The notes: generated by a model from the sequence alone, not told the origin. A stretch of 64,000 bases of DNA from Nocardioides sp. InS609-2 (GCF_023208195.1 NZ_CP060034.1:2790001-2854000); one strand, 5' to 3'. Numbered from the stretch's first letter, positions 45,872 through 56,741 are shown. Numbers and translations are program-made.

Positions 45872-48800
45872 TGCGCACGCCCGTGAGCACCTACCGGCTC
45901 CAGGTCACCGAGGAGTTCGACCTCTTCGCGGTGGCGCGGCTGTTGCCGTACCTCCACGACCTCGGCGCCGACTGGGTCTACCTCTCGCCGCTGCTCGCGG
46001 CAGAGGTCGGCTCCGACCACGGCTACGACGTGGCCGACCACCACCACATCGACCCGGCTCGTGGTGGTGCTCCGGGGCTGGCCGCGGTGTCGGCCGAGGC
46101 GCACCGGCTGGGCATGGGCGTGCTCGTCGACATCGTGCCCAACCACGTCGGCGTGGCCGAGCCCGCCGGCAACATGTGGTGGTGGCACGTGCTCACGCAC
46201 GGCCAGGAGTCGCCGTACGCCGGGGCTTTCGACATCGACTGGGCCGCCGGTGGCGGTCGGCTGCGCATCCCGGTCGTCGGCGACGACGACCTGCTCGACG
46301 GCGGCGGCATCGGCAACCTGCGGGTCGAGGCGGGCCAGCTGCACTACCACGATCACGCCTACCCGCTGGCTCCCGGCAGTGCCGACGACTGGGCCACCGA
46401 CGGCGCCGACGCCGACGCCGTGCACGCGCGCCAGCACTACGAGCTGGTCTCGTGGCGACTGGCCGACGCGGGGCTCAACTACCGCCGCTTCTTCGCGGTC
46501 AACACGCTGGCAGCGATCCGCGTTGAGGACCCCGAGTGGTTCCGCCGGTCGCACCAGCTGATCGGCGAGTGGTTCGCGGAGGGTCAGGTCGACGGCCTGC
46601 GGGTCGACCACCCCGACGGCCTGCGCGAACCGGTCGGCTACCTCGACGACCTCGCCGAGCTGACCGGCCACGCCTACGTGCTCGTCGAGAAGATCCTCGA
46701 GCCCGGCGAGGAGCTGCCGACCGACTGGGCCACCGCCGGCACGACCGGGTACGACGTACTCGGTCTGCTCGACCGCGTGCTCACCGACCCGGCCGGGGCC
46801 TCGCCGCTGGGTGAGCTCGACGAGCGGCTCCGTGGCGGGCCGGTCGACTGGCACAAGATGGTGCACGACAACAAGCGCACCGTCGCCGACACCATCTTGC
46901 GCTCGGAGGTGCTGCGCATCGGTCGCGAGCTGCGCGTCGAGATCGCCGACGCCCCGGCCGACACCGAGGACGCCGTCGCCGAGCTGATCGCGTGCTTCCC
47001 GGTCTACCGCTCCTACCTGCCGGGCGGGCGGGACCACCTCGACCAGGCGTTCGCACTGGCTCGTGAGCACCGGCCCGGCCTGGTGCCGACCTTCGACGTG
47101 CTCCTGCCGGTGCTGTCCGACCCCGAGCGGCCGCCGACCCTGCGCTTCCAGCAGACCAGCGGCATGGTGATGGCCAAGGGTGTCGAGGACTGCTCGTTCT
47201 ACCGTTGGTCGCGGCTCACCTCGCTCAACGAGGTCGGCGCCGACCCGTCGATCTTCTCGATCACCCCGGCCGACTTCCACGCCGCGATGGCCGACCGGCA
47301 GCACCACTGGCCGACCGCGATGACCGCGCTGTCGACCCACGACACCAAGCGCGGCGAGGACGTCCGCGCCCGCATCACTGCCCTCGCCGAGGCTCCTGCG
47401 CTGTGGGAGTCGGCTCTCGACCGGCTGCTGGCGCTGGCGCCGCTGCCCGACGCCGGCTTCGGCAACCTGCTGTGGCAGGCGATCCTGGGTGCCTGGTCCG
47501 CCGATGCCCGTCTCCGCGACCGCCTGCACGGGTACGCCGAGAAGGCGATGCGCGAGGCTGGTGACCGCACCACGTGGACCGCGCCCGACGAGGCCTACGA
47601 GGTCGCCGTACACGCGGCTGTGGATGCTGCCTTCGACGACGAGCGCGTCACCGCGGTGCTCGCCGAGGTGCTGGCTGCCGTCGCCGACGCCGGCTGGAGC
47701 AACGCCCTGGCGGCCAAGCTGCTGGCGCTGACGATGCCGGGCGTGCCCGACGTCTACCAGGGCAGCGAGCTGTGGGAGCAGAGCCTGGTCGACCCCGACA
47801 ACCGTCGGCCGGTCGACTTCGAGTCGCGGGCGTCGCTGCTCGAATCCGTGGCCTTTGGAGCGCGACCGGCTCTGGTCGGTGGCCTGGACGACGCGGGCGC
47901 GGCCAAGCTGCTGCTCACCCGCGCAGGGCTGATCGCCCGTCGTGACCGGGCCGAGCTCTTCACCGGTTACACGCCCGTCGAGGTCACCGGCGGGGCCGCC
48001 GACCACGCACTGGCATTCGACCGCGGCGGCTCGATCACCGTGGTCACCCGGCTCCCGCTGGGCCTCGCGGCCCGCGGCGGGTGGGGCGACACCGCCATCT
48101 CCCTGCCCTCGGGCGAGTGGGTCGAACAGCTCTCCGGCAGCACGCTCACGGGCACGGTCGCTCTCGCCGACGTGCTGGCCGAGCACCCCGTCGCGCTTCT
48201 GCTCCGCGCCCAGCCGACGGCCGGCGAGGCACCCCGCAGCCGCTTCGACATCTGGGCGCCGCGACCCGAGCGGGTCGAGCTCCAGGTCGACGACCGACGT
48301 GTGCCGATGACGCGTGGCAACGACGGCTGGTGGACTCCCGCTGAGCCGACGCCGGACGACGAGGTCGACTACGGCTACGTCGTCGATGACCGTGACATCG
48401 CGCTGCCCGCCCCCCGGTCGCGGCGCCAGCCCGGCGGCGTACACGCGCTGTCGCGGACGTTCGATGCCTCGGCCCATGAGTGGCAGGACGGCGCGTGGAC
48501 CGGGCGTCAGCTGGCCGGCGCGATGATCTACGAGCTGCACATCGGCACGTTCACGCCCGAGGGCACGCTCGACGCGGCGCTCGGCCGGCTCGACCACCTG
48601 CGCTCGCTGGGCGTGGACTTCGTCGAGCTGCTGCCGGTCAACGCGGTCAACGGCACACACAACTGGGGCTACGACGGCGTCCTCTGGTCGGCTGTCCACG
48701 AGCAGTACGGCGGCCCCGCGGCGTACCAGCGCTTCGTCGACGGCTGCCACGCGGCGGGCATCGGCGTGATCCAGGACGTCGTGCACAACCACCTGGGTCC

Positions 48801-49977
48801 GTCGGGCAACTATCTGCCGGCCTTCGGGCCGTATCTCAAGGACGGCGCCAACACGTGGGGTGACCTGGTCAACCTGGACGGCGACGGCAGCGCCGAGGTG
48901 CGCCGGCTGATCCTCGACAGCGTGCACGTGTGGCTGGGCGACTACCACGTCGACGGGCTGCGGCTCGATGCCGTGCACGCGCTCTCCGACGACTCCGAGG
49001 TCCACCTGCTGGAGGAGATGGCAGTCGAGGTGGCGGCCCTCTCGGCCCACGTCGGCCGCCCGCTGACGCTGATCGCGGAGTCCGACCTCAACGACACCCG
49101 GCTGGTGATGCCGCGCGAGGGTGGCGGCTACGGACTCGACGCCCAGTGGAGCGACGACTTCCACCATGCCGTGCACGTCGCGCTGACCGGCGAGACCGAC
49201 GGCTACTACGCCGACTTCGAGCCGTTGACCGCGCTGGGCAAGGTGCTGACGGCCGGCTTCTTTCACGACGGCACCTTCAGCTCGTTCCGCAATCGTCAGC
49301 ACGGCAAGCCGGTCGATGTCGAGCGGATGCCCGGCTGGCGGCTGGTGGTCGCCAACCAGAACCACGACCAGATCGGCAACCGCGCCCGCGGCGACCGGCT
49401 GGCCGAGGCGCTTGACGACGACCAGCTGGTCTGCGCGGCGCTGCTGACCCTGACTTCGCCCTTCACTCCGATGCTCTTCCAGGGCGAGGAGTGGGCGGCC
49501 ACGTCTCCGTTCCAGTTCTTCACCTCGCACCCCGAGCCCGAGCTCGGTCGCGCAACGGCCGAGGGCCGGCTGGCGGAGTTCGAGCGGATGGGCTGGGACC
49601 CGGCCGTCGTACCCGACCCGCAGGACCCCGCGACCTTCGAGCGATCCAAGCTCGACTGGTCGGAGCTCGACGGTGGCCGGCATGCGGTGGTCCTCGACGC
49701 CTACCGCCGGCTGGGTGCGCTGCGGCGAGAGCTGCCCGAGCTCACCTACCCGCGTCTGAGCTCCGTCGAGGTTGATGTCGACGAGGTACGACGCGTGCTG
49801 GTGATGCGCCGCGGTGCTGCCGTCGTCGCGGTGAACTTCTCCGACACCGAGGTGAGCGTCGGGCTTCCGTCGCGGAGCGAGGTGGTCTTCGCGACGCCTG
49901 CTGGGGCGAGCGTCGACGGCGTCTCGGTGGTGCTGCCGGCGCATGCCGGTGCGCTGCTGCGGCCGCTGATGGGTTAG
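45871..49977 (+). CDS. treYZ: TreY-TreZ fusion: maltooligosyl trehalose synthase and trehalohydrolase
   Basis: One uninterrupted frame of 1368 residues. Residues 1 to about 785 are TreY (GH13_26), which isomerises the reducing end of maltodextrin to maltooligosyl trehalose: [45 protein letters not shown] (nucleophile near 244) and [14 protein letters not shown]. Residues about 789-1368 are TreZ (GH13_10), which releases trehalose: a CBM48-like start [26 protein letters not shown] near 929, [22 protein letters not shown] (nucleophile near 1027) and LIAESDLND. The two are normally separate genes. Translation is coupled to glgX. No frameshift or internal stop is visible at the joint. Confidence 0.95.
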
Positions 49978-49984
49978 CTGACGG

Positions 49985-50046
49985 GGTAGTCCGGGCCGTT
50001 TCGCACCTGGATCGGCCGGGCGAGGTGCATTTTGCCCCGGACTACC
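49985..50046. terminator. Nested hairpin between convergent treYZ and cobB
   Basis: An 11-bp perfect outer stem GGTAGTCCGGG (49985-49995) and its complement at 50036-50046 encloses an inner stem GCACCT (50003-50008) / AGGTGC (50023-50028). The right outer arm covers the cobB stop codon. Probably a bidirectional terminator. Confidence 0.6.
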
Positions 50047-50737
50047 TCCGGGTCGACAGCAGGTCGTCGACCCAGGCCGGCACCAGCTCGGTGGCCGGGC
50101 CGGTGCGTGACTGCCGGAAGTCGTCGGCTCCGTCACTGGGCTCGAGGTTGAGCTCGAGGGTGTCAGCTCCCGCGGCCACGGCGTACTTCACGAAGGCGGC
50201 GGCGGGGTAGACCACGCCCGACGTGCCGATCGAGACGAACAGGTCGGCGTCCCACAGGGCTTCGTGGATCTCGTCCATGCCGTAGGGGATCTCGCCGAAC
50301 CACACGACGTCGGGCCGCAGGGTCTGCCGCCCGCAGCCCGGGCAGGCCGGCTCGTCGCGCAGGTCGATCGTCCACTCGTGGCGGGCATCGCAAACGACGC
50401 ACCAGGCCGCTGTGAGGCGGCCGTGCATGTGGTGCACGCGCTGCGAGCCGGCGCGCTCGTGCAGGTCGTCGATGTTCTGGGTGACGAGGAAGAGGTCGTC
50501 GCCCAGCTCCTGCTCGAGTCTGGCCAGCGCCTCGTGGGCTGCGTTCGGCCGGACCCGACCCAGCACTGCCCGGCGTTCGTCGTAGAACCGCTGCACCAGG
50601 ACCGGATCGGCCGCGAACGCCTCGGGCGTCGCGACCTGCATCGGGTCGTGGCCCTCCCAGAGCCCGTCGGCGTCGCGGAACGTGGCCAGCCCGCTCTCGG
50701 CGGAGATGCCGGCTCCGGTCAGGACGACGACGCGCAT
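50042..50737 (-). CDS. cobB: NAD-dependent protein deacylase (sirtuin, class III)
   Basis: 231 residues. Sirtuin motifs: TGAGISAESGLATFRDADGL, TQNIDDLHERAGS with the catalytic His in HHMHG, a zinc ribbon of two cysteine pairs (CVVC and CPGC) and GTSGVVYPAAAF. Y52 and R55 in FYDERR are the class III pair that favours succinyl/malonyl removal (SIRT5-like). Its ATG lies 4 bases after a TGA that would end a menB-like reading frame (PWYY-stop), so it was probably the second gene of a menB-cobB operon before the insertion. Confidence 0.94.
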   Translation of the reverse strand: MRVVVLTGAGISAESGLATFRDADGLWEGHDPMQVATPEAFAADPVLVQRFYDERRAVLGRVRPNAAHEALARLEQELGDDLFLVTQNIDDLHERAGSQRVHHMHGRLTAAWCVVCDARHEWTIDLRDEPACPGCGRQTLRPDVVWFGEIPYGMDEIHEALWDADLFVSIGTSGVVYPAAAFVKYAVAAGADTLELNLEPSDGADDFRQSRTGPATELVPAWVDDLLSTRR

Positions 50738-50743
50738 CAGCTC

Positions 50744-50757
50744 AGTAGTACCAGGGG
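50744..50757. repeat. Distal copy of the 14-bp menB-end direct repeat (putative att)
   Basis: AGTAGTACCAGGGG, identical to 53960-53973 at the true menB 3' end. On the minus strand it encodes the end PWYY followed by TGA, 4 bases before the cobB start. Confidence 0.5.
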
Positions 50758-50911
50758 AAGCGCGGCACGCTCAGCGACTGTTGACGGCCATCGTCGGCAT
50801 TGTGGGGCTGACCTGCGGAAACTCGTTGACGACCGTTGGCCGCGGACGGTCGCCGTTGGTCCTCCTGCCACGCATTTGCCACGCACGAGCGCGTCATCAG
50901 CCGCCTCCGGA

Positions 50912-51234
50912 TCGCCCTGGTCTTCGCTGAGCGTGGCCTCCCAGTCCTGGCCACCGTGAAAGACGCCGAGGATGTCGACGACGATCTCATCGGACGACTC
51001 GTCGAGCGCCTAGGCGACGAGGGTCCTCTTCTTGAAGGTGGTCGTCCGCATGCCCGGTCGGACGTCGTCGCGCGCTTGGCCGGCTAGCGGGAACACCAAG
51101 ATGGCGTCGATGTGGTCGAGGATCGCCGACACGAACTGCTGGGCGATCTCGGCCGACGCCGCCTGGGTGATCCAGTTGTCGAGATCCTGGAGTTGCTGCT
51201 CGGCTTCGGGGGAGTAGTTGATCCGGCCCGTCAT
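50912..51234 (-). pseudogene. RelE/ParE-type toxin with in-frame amber codon
   Basis: The ATG at 51234 overlaps the antitoxin stop (ATGA). ParE fold: INYSPEAEQQLQDLDNWITQ and GMRTTTFKKRTLVA, then TAG at 51012-51010 after 74 codons. The same frame continues past the TAG as DESSDEIVVDILGVFHGGQD and WEATLSED, the normal end of the family, where the replaced residue is usually Tyr. A Tyr-to-amber change therefore removes the C-terminal strand that carries catalytic residues in this fold. The 3' limit given is where family similarity ends. Confidence 0.75.
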
Positions 51235-51476
51235 GAACGGGCGGCCCACTTGGCTTCGAAGCGAAACCTGACTTCTTCGGCGGGGATCGCGCGTGACGGG
51301 TCGGCCTTCAGGGCGTCATACGCCGTCGCGGCCTCGGTGTGCAGCCGCTCCTCTGCCGCGGCGTCGAAGGCCTCGTCCGACTCGACCGATTCGAGGAGCC
51401 GCAGTGCTACGTCCTTGCGCACCGAAGGAGGCAGGGACATGCCCGCCTCGTAGAACTCCGATGCACTGAACGTCAC
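51231..51476 (-). CDS. Addiction module antitoxin (TIGR02574-like)
   Basis: 81 residues from a GTG. SLPPSVRKDVALRLLESVES and DPSRAIPAEEVRFRFEAKW match the short helical TIGR02574 antitoxin family that pairs with RelE/ParE toxins. It is followed by the toxin with a 4-base overlap. It is intact although its toxin carries a nonsense codon, a common decay order since antitoxin loss would be lethal first. Confidence 0.82.
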   Translation of the reverse strand: MTFSASEFYEAGMSLPPSVRKDVALRLLESVESDEAFDAAAEERLHTEAATAYDALKADPSRAIPAEEVRFRFEAKWAARS

Positions 51477-51617
51477 GCCATGAGTCTACGTCTGGCAGAC
51501 GACAGCCGGCAGCCTCGAGCATTCTGACTGCGGCTGCTTGTTTCATTGACCCAGGACCGGCGTACGGGCGGCCGGTGCCGGACGCCCGTACGCGGAAGAG
51601 ATGACGTGAGAGGCGGG

Positions 51618-52289
51618 TCAGGGCTGGAGCCGCGAGGCGGTCCATCCTTGGTCGTCGAGCGTGTAGCTGAGACGACGGTGCAGACGGCTGCTCCTGCCCT
51701 GCCAGAACTCGATCCGCTCGATGCGCAACCGATAGCCGCCCCACCCGTCGGGGCGGGGGACGGGTCCGTCGGTCTGAGCCAGTGCCTCAGCTCGTCGGTG
51801 GAGTTCCTGCTCGTCTGCGAGCGGGGCGCCTTGGTTGGAGGCTGCAGTGGTGGCTTGGGCCGCTAGCGGACGGGCGGAGAACAACTGGTCTGCCTCGGCG
51901 TCGTCGAGTCGGGTGACGGAGCCGACGACATTGATCTGTTGCAGTGTTTCGCGCCAGTAGAAGTTGATGGCCGCGTACGGATTGCTCCGTAGGTCGTGGC
52001 CCTTGCGGCTCCCGTGGTGCGTGGTGAAGACGAGTCCGCCGGTTTCCTCCACGCCCTTGAGCAGCACGACACGGGTCGAGGGAACTCCGGAGCAGTCTGA
52101 CGTGGCGAGCGTCACAGCAAGAGGTTCGCGGACCACCCCTTCGGCCGCCGCGATCCAAGTGCCGAGCAGTGCCACCGGGTCGTCCGGAGGTGAGTCGAAC
52201 TCAGGCAGTTGGAGCGATTCGTCACCGCTCAGGGTGTTCGCTGGTGAGGGTGTTTCTGGCTTCAGACCTGTGCTTTGTGCAGGCCGCAT
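51618..52289 (-). CDS. PhzG-like pyridoxamine 5'-phosphate oxidase family enzyme
   Basis: 223 residues from ATG at 52289, with AGGAGG 4 bases upstream. FMN split-barrel flavoenzyme of the PNPOx/PhzG type: PLAVTLATSDCSGVPSTRVV, GLVFTTHHGSRKGHDLRSNP (FMN-binding), INFYWRETLQQINVVGSVTR and the C-terminal PNPOx dimerisation region GGYRLRIERIEFWQGRSSRL. Its position in the decayed element, beside aminotransferase and FAD-protein relics, suggests secondary metabolism (PhzG-like oxidation) rather than vitamin B6 synthesis. It is the only fully intact enzyme gene in the element. Confidence 0.85.
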   Translation of the reverse strand: MRPAQSTGLKPETPSPANTLSGDESLQLPEFDSPPDDPVALLGTWIAAAEGVVREPLAVTLATSDCSGVPSTRVVLLKGVEETGGLVFTTHHGSRKGHDLRSNPYAAINFYWRETLQQINVVGSVTRLDDAEADQLFSARPLAAQATTAASNQGAPLADEQELHRRAEALAQTDGPVPRPDGWGGYRLRIERIEFWQGRSSRLHRRLSYTLDDQGWTASRLQP

Positions 52290-52304
52290 TTCGCCTCCTA
52301 CGAG

Positions 52305-52330
52305 GCTGTTCCGACCGAGTTCGGAACAGC
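52305..52330. promoter_or_regulatory. 10-bp dyad upstream of the PhzG-like gene
   Basis: GCTGTTCCGA (52305-52314) and TCGGAACAGC (52321-52330) with a 6-base centre, ending 16 bases before the PhzG-like start and just outside its Shine-Dalgarno. Probably an operator, or a leader hairpin, in the space shared with the divergent aminotransferase remnant. Confidence 0.5.
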
Positions 52331-52379
52331 AAGGGGGGAGACGTTAGCAGGTCCCGAAGACGTTTCAACCCGACCTCAG

Positions 52380-52807
52380 GGCCTCGAAATCAAGTTGATC
52401 GAGAACGACTCGCCTCTCTTCACACCCGCAGTCCAAGTGCTCTACGCCTTCGACCAGGCCCTGGACCTCGCCCTCGAGGAGGGCGTCGACGGACGCATTG
52501 CCCGATGCCAGTCCTTGGCCGCTGGGCTTCGCGAGGGGATTCGCGCGCTGGACCTGGAGTTCCTGCTCCCTGAGGAGCACTGGAGCAACAGCGTCAAGAA
52601 CGTCCACGTGCCGGAAGGGGTCTCGTACGCCGACCCGCATGACGAGCTCCGCGAACGCGGCTTCACGATCTACGGCGTCCAGGCCCAGCTAGGGGAGGTC
52701 TTCAGGATCGCAACATGGGTCAGGTCAACGCACAGTCGATCGAGGACTTCCTGGTGGCTCTGGGCGACGTCCTGGGCAGTCTGGCCAGTGGGGAGGCCGT
52801 CGCATGA
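52380..52807 (+). pseudogene. C-terminal fragment of a class V aminotransferase
   Basis: Starts abruptly as GLEIKLIENDSPLFTPAVQV and continues FDQALDLALEEGVDGRIARC, LLPEEHWSNSVKNVHVPEGV and FTIYGVQAQLGEVFRIAT. This is the C-terminal domain of alanine-glyoxylate or 2-aminoethylphosphonate-pyruvate type (class V, PLP) transaminases. A one-base loss near 52714 shifts the frame; it resumes as MGQVNAQSIEDFLVALGDVL and stops at 52807. The N-terminal PLP-lysine part is missing, so it is inactive. Its stop overlaps the next start (ATGA), a relic of an operon. Confidence 0.7.
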
Positions 52808-52899
52808 GCGCCCGCAGACTCGCCGTCGTCGGCGGCGGTCCCAGTTGCACCTACGTCACGGAACGACTCGCTGCCACGTTGCCGCAGATCACCGAGCAG
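52804..52899 (+). pseudogene. N-terminal fragment of an FAD/NAD(P)-binding protein
   Basis: ATG at 52804 overlaps the aminotransferase stop. The encoded RRLAVVGGGPSCTYVTERLA is the Rossmann start of actinobacterial FAD/NAD(P)-binding proteins with the GGGPSCTYV signature. Homology ends after about 28 codons, where the sequence turns into the antisense of a sirtuin. A breakpoint therefore lies near 52890-52900. Confidence 0.6.
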
Positions 52900-53287
52900 C
52901 TCGAGCTCGAGCGTATGGGCGCCCTGCTCGGCGGCCCAGTGCGCGAACGCCGCTGCCGGGTAGACCACAGAAGAGGTACCGATGGTGACGAAGAGATCGG
53001 CCTCCTGCAGCGCTTGGAGCACCCTCGTCCATGCGGTAGGGGATCTCCCCGAACCAGACGATGTCGGGGCGCAGCATCGCCGCGGCGCAGCCCGGGCACG
53101 CGGGGCAGTGTGAGAGGTTGCCGGCCCAGGTGAAGCGGTAGCCGCAGGCCAGGCACAGTGCCGACCTCAACTCGCCGTGCATGTGCAGGACGTTCTTCGA
53201 GCCGCCGCGTTCGTGCAGGTCGTCAACGTTCTGGGTGATCATCAGGAGGTCGTCGCCGAGCGACTCCTCGAGGCGGCCGAGCGCCAT
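52900..53287 (-). pseudogene. Sirtuin (cobB-like) internal fragment, frameshifted
   Basis: Reads GRLEESLGDDLLMITQNVDD, HMHGELRSALCLACGYRFTW, CPACPGC and RPDIVWFGEIPYRMDE. A one-base gain near 53025 then shifts the frame to LQALQEADLFVTIGTSSVVY and AAEQGAHTLELE. It parallels residues about 70-195 of the intact CobB 2.5 kb away but is clearly diverged, so it is not a fresh duplicate. The NAD-binding N-terminus and C-terminus are absent. Confidence 0.75.
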
Positions 53288-53408
53288 CGAGGAAGCCGCA
53301 GCTTTCCTGAAAGTGCCCGTCGCGACGATGCGCTACTGGCGCGCTGACCTCGTGCTCTGGCGCGCCGAGCAGGGCCGCCGACCCGAGGAGGCTTCTCCAC
53401 AGGCGTGA
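53283..53408 (+). pseudogene. Excisionase/HTH fragment
   Basis: 41 codons: EEAAAFLKVPVATMRYWRA, then DLVLWRAEQGRRPEEASPQ and TGA. The first part is the MerR-like helix-turn-helix of actinobacterial Xis proteins. The GP-xx-RxGRRVVY wing normally between YWRA and DLxxW is missing, indicating an internal deletion, and the N-terminus is lost at the sirtuin junction. It lies 63 bases upstream of the integrase, the usual xis-int order. Confidence 0.6.
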
Positions 53409-53471
53409 CCTTCGAGCAGCCCTGTTGTCGGTCCCGCGAGTCACGATGAGTCATCGAGGAGAGGAACAACG

Positions 53472-53955
53472 ATGGCCGGGAGCATTGCCAAACGTCAGGA
53501 CGGCAGATGGCTCGCCCGCTGCCGCGACAAGGCCGGCAACGAACGGGCTCGACACTTCGAGCGGAGGTCGACGCTTAACGCTGGCTCGACGAGATCGCGT
53601 CGTCCGTCGTGAGCGGCACGTACGTCGACCCAAAGGCCGGCGTCACCTTCAAGCAGTTTTACGAGGACTGGTCGCAGCGGCAACCGTGGGTGCCCTCCAC
53701 TCAGGCGAACGCGGAACTCGCGACCAGGTCCACAACCTTCGCCGCCTTGCCCATGAAGGCGATCCGCCGCTCCCACGTCGAAGCATGTGAAGGTGATGTC
53801 GACCCGATGGGCGCCGAGCACGATCAAGACCAGGTTCGTGATCGTGCGATCGGTGTTCCGAGCAGCTGTCGCCGACCGGGTCATCGCCTTCGACCCGAGC
53901 GCCGGCGTCGCCCTGCCGTGTCGTCGCCAAGCCGTGGCAGCCATGCGGACCCCTC
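53472..53955 (+). pseudogene. Integrase (tyrosine recombinase) remnant, frameshifted and truncated
   Basis: ATG at 53472 after GAGGAGAGG. AGSIAKRQDGRWLARCRDKA is the AP2-like arm-binding start of actinobacterial phage/ICE integrases. The frame breaks near 53578 and continues in others as WLDEIASSVVSGTYVDPKAG, TFKQFYEDWSQRQPWVPSTQ, PMKAIRRSHVEA and STIKTRFVIVRSVFRAAVAD to CRRQAVAAM. The catalytic domain is absent; the sequence runs straight into the menB stop region. Confidence 0.8.
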
Positions 53956-53957
53956 AG

Positions 53958-54875
<918 letters not shown>

Positions 54876-54929
54876 GGCGCCATCGTAGGGACGCTGGAAT
54901 CCCGGCCGGCGACGTGGTGTTGTGAAGGC

Positions 54930-55382
54930 ATGACTCTTCAAGGTGTTTACGAGCCGAGCCCGGCCCAGTGGGTGCGCGACCAGGTTGCCGAGTTCGAGGC
55001 CTCCGACGGCCAGCGATCCAACACGCTCCGCGACTCCGAGGACCCGATCGTGGTCATCACGTCGCTGGGCGTGAAGTCCGGCAAGCTGCGCAAGAACCCC
55101 GTGATGCGGGTGGAGCACGACGGCAAGTACCTCGCGGTGGCCTCCAAGGGCGGCGGGCCCGAGGACCCCACGTGGGTGGCCAACTTCCGCACCCACCCCG
55201 AGGTCGACCTTCAGGACGGCGCTGACAAGGCGACGTACACCGTCCGCGAGCTCTCCGACGACGAGCGCGCCGAGTGGTGGGAGCGGGCTGTCGCGACGTG
55301 GCCGACCTACGCGGAGTACAAGAAGAAGACCGACCCCATCGACCGCACGATCCCGCTCTTCCTGCTCGAGCGAGCGAAGTGA
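54930..55382 (+). CDS. Deazaflavin (F420)-dependent nitroreductase family protein
   Basis: 150 residues from ATG at 54930. DDN/FDOR-A split barrel: DPIVVITSLGVKSGKLRKNP, VASKGGGPEDPTWVANFRTH and WWERAVATWPTYAEYKKKTD, the F420-binding pattern of mycobacterial Ddn-type enzymes. It likely reduces quinones or other electrophiles with F420H2. Its presence implies coenzyme F420 in this host. It ends 13 bases before the photolyase gene and is probably co-transcribed. Confidence 0.9.
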   Translation: MTLQGVYEPSPAQWVRDQVAEFEASDGQRSNTLRDSEDPIVVITSLGVKSGKLRKNPVMRVEHDGKYLAVASKGGGPEDPTWVANFRTHPEVDLQDGADKATYTVRELSDDERAEWWERAVATWPTYAEYKKKTDPIDRTIPLFLLERAK

Positions 55383-55395
55383 CCGCAGGCATCGC

Positions 55396-56740
55396 ATGAC
55401 AGCGGTCATGTGGTTCCGCCGCGACCTGCGCCTGCGCGACAACCCGGCGCTGCGAGCGGCGGCCGCTAACGGCGACGTGCTGGGACTCTTCGTGCTCGAC
55501 CCGGTGCTGTGGCGCTCGGCCGGTGCGGCCCGTCGGGGCTGGCTGGCGGCCTCGCTGCGCGCCCTCGACCAGTCGATGGACGGTCGGCTCTGCATCAGGC
55601 TGGGCGCGCCCGCCTCCGTGGTGCCGAGCGTCCTGGCCGAAGTCGGGGCGACGGCGCTGCACGTCGCCAACGACTGCACGCCGTACGCCCGGACTCGCGA
55701 CCGTGCCGTCGTCGCTGCCCTGCCGGAGTCGGTGTCCGGCCTCGCCAGCGGGACGCCGTACGCCGTGCCGCCGGGGAGCGTGAGGAACGGCTCGGGCGAC
55801 CCGTACAAGGTCTACACGCCGTTCTCGAAGGCATGGCGCGCTTTCGGCTGGGACGACCCGTCGCCCGCGCCGCGAGGCGTGGGTCGGGGACGAGAGCGAC
55901 CAGCGAGTCGAGGCCATGCTCGACGCGGCCATCGCCGCGGCTCCGCCAAGGATGCCGACGGCCGGTGAGGACGCCGCGATGAGGCGTTTCCGGGCGTTCG
56001 TCGAGCGCGACATCGACGACTACGACAGCATCCGTGACGACCCGGGCGCCGACCGCACCTCGCGGATGTCGCCGTACCTCAAGCTCGGCGTGGTGCACCC
56101 GCGGCAGCTGCTCGCGGAGACTGCCGGGAGGCGGTCGCAGGGTGCTGCGACGTACGAGAAGGAGCTGGCCTGGCGCGAGTTCTACGCCGACGTGCTGCAC
56201 CACAACCCCGATTCGGCGTGGAGCGACCTGCGGCCGGTGCCCGGCCTGACGTACGACGAGCCGGACGACGCCATCGAGGCCTGGAAGACCGGCACGACTG
56301 GCTTCCCGATCGTCGACGCCGGCATGCGGCAGCTGCTCGCCGAGGGCTGGATGCACAACCGGGTGCGGATGATCACCGCCAGCTTCCTCACCAAGGACCT
56401 GCACGTCTGGTGGCCCGTGGGCGCGCGCCACTTCCTCGACCACCTCGTCGACGGCGACCTGGCGTCCAACAACCACGGCTGGCAGTGGGTCGCGGGCACC
56501 GGCACCGACGCCGCGCCGTACTTCCGCGTCTTCAACCCGATCACCCAGGGCGTGAAGTTCGACGCCGGGGGCGACTACGTACGCCGATGGGTGCCGGAGC
56601 TCGCGCACCTGCCGGGCAAGGCGTCGCATGAGCCGTGGGAGCACGACGACGGCTATGCGCACGGCTATCCCCGCCGGATCGTTGACCATGCCGAGGAGCG
56701 ACTGGTGGCGCTGGATCGCTACCAGCGCGGGCGGCCCTGA
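55396..56740 (+). pseudogene. phr: Deoxyribodipyrimidine photolyase, frameshifted
   Basis: Class I CPD photolyase/cryptochrome. The N-terminal antenna domain reads VMWFRRDLRLRDNPALRAAA to VYTPFSKAWRAFGWDDPSPA. At about 55871-55875 the frame changes, and the FAD domain resumes as EAWVGDESDQRVEAMLDAAI, then RTSRMSPYLKLGVVHPRQLL, GFPIVDAGMRQLLAEGWMHN and SNNHGWQWVAGTGTDAAPYF. A two-base loss in a CG run (or one-base gain) explains the change; repaired, it would be about 448 residues, normal length. Everything else is conserved, so the change is very recent or a sequence error. Confidence 0.85.
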
Positions 56741-56741
56741 C

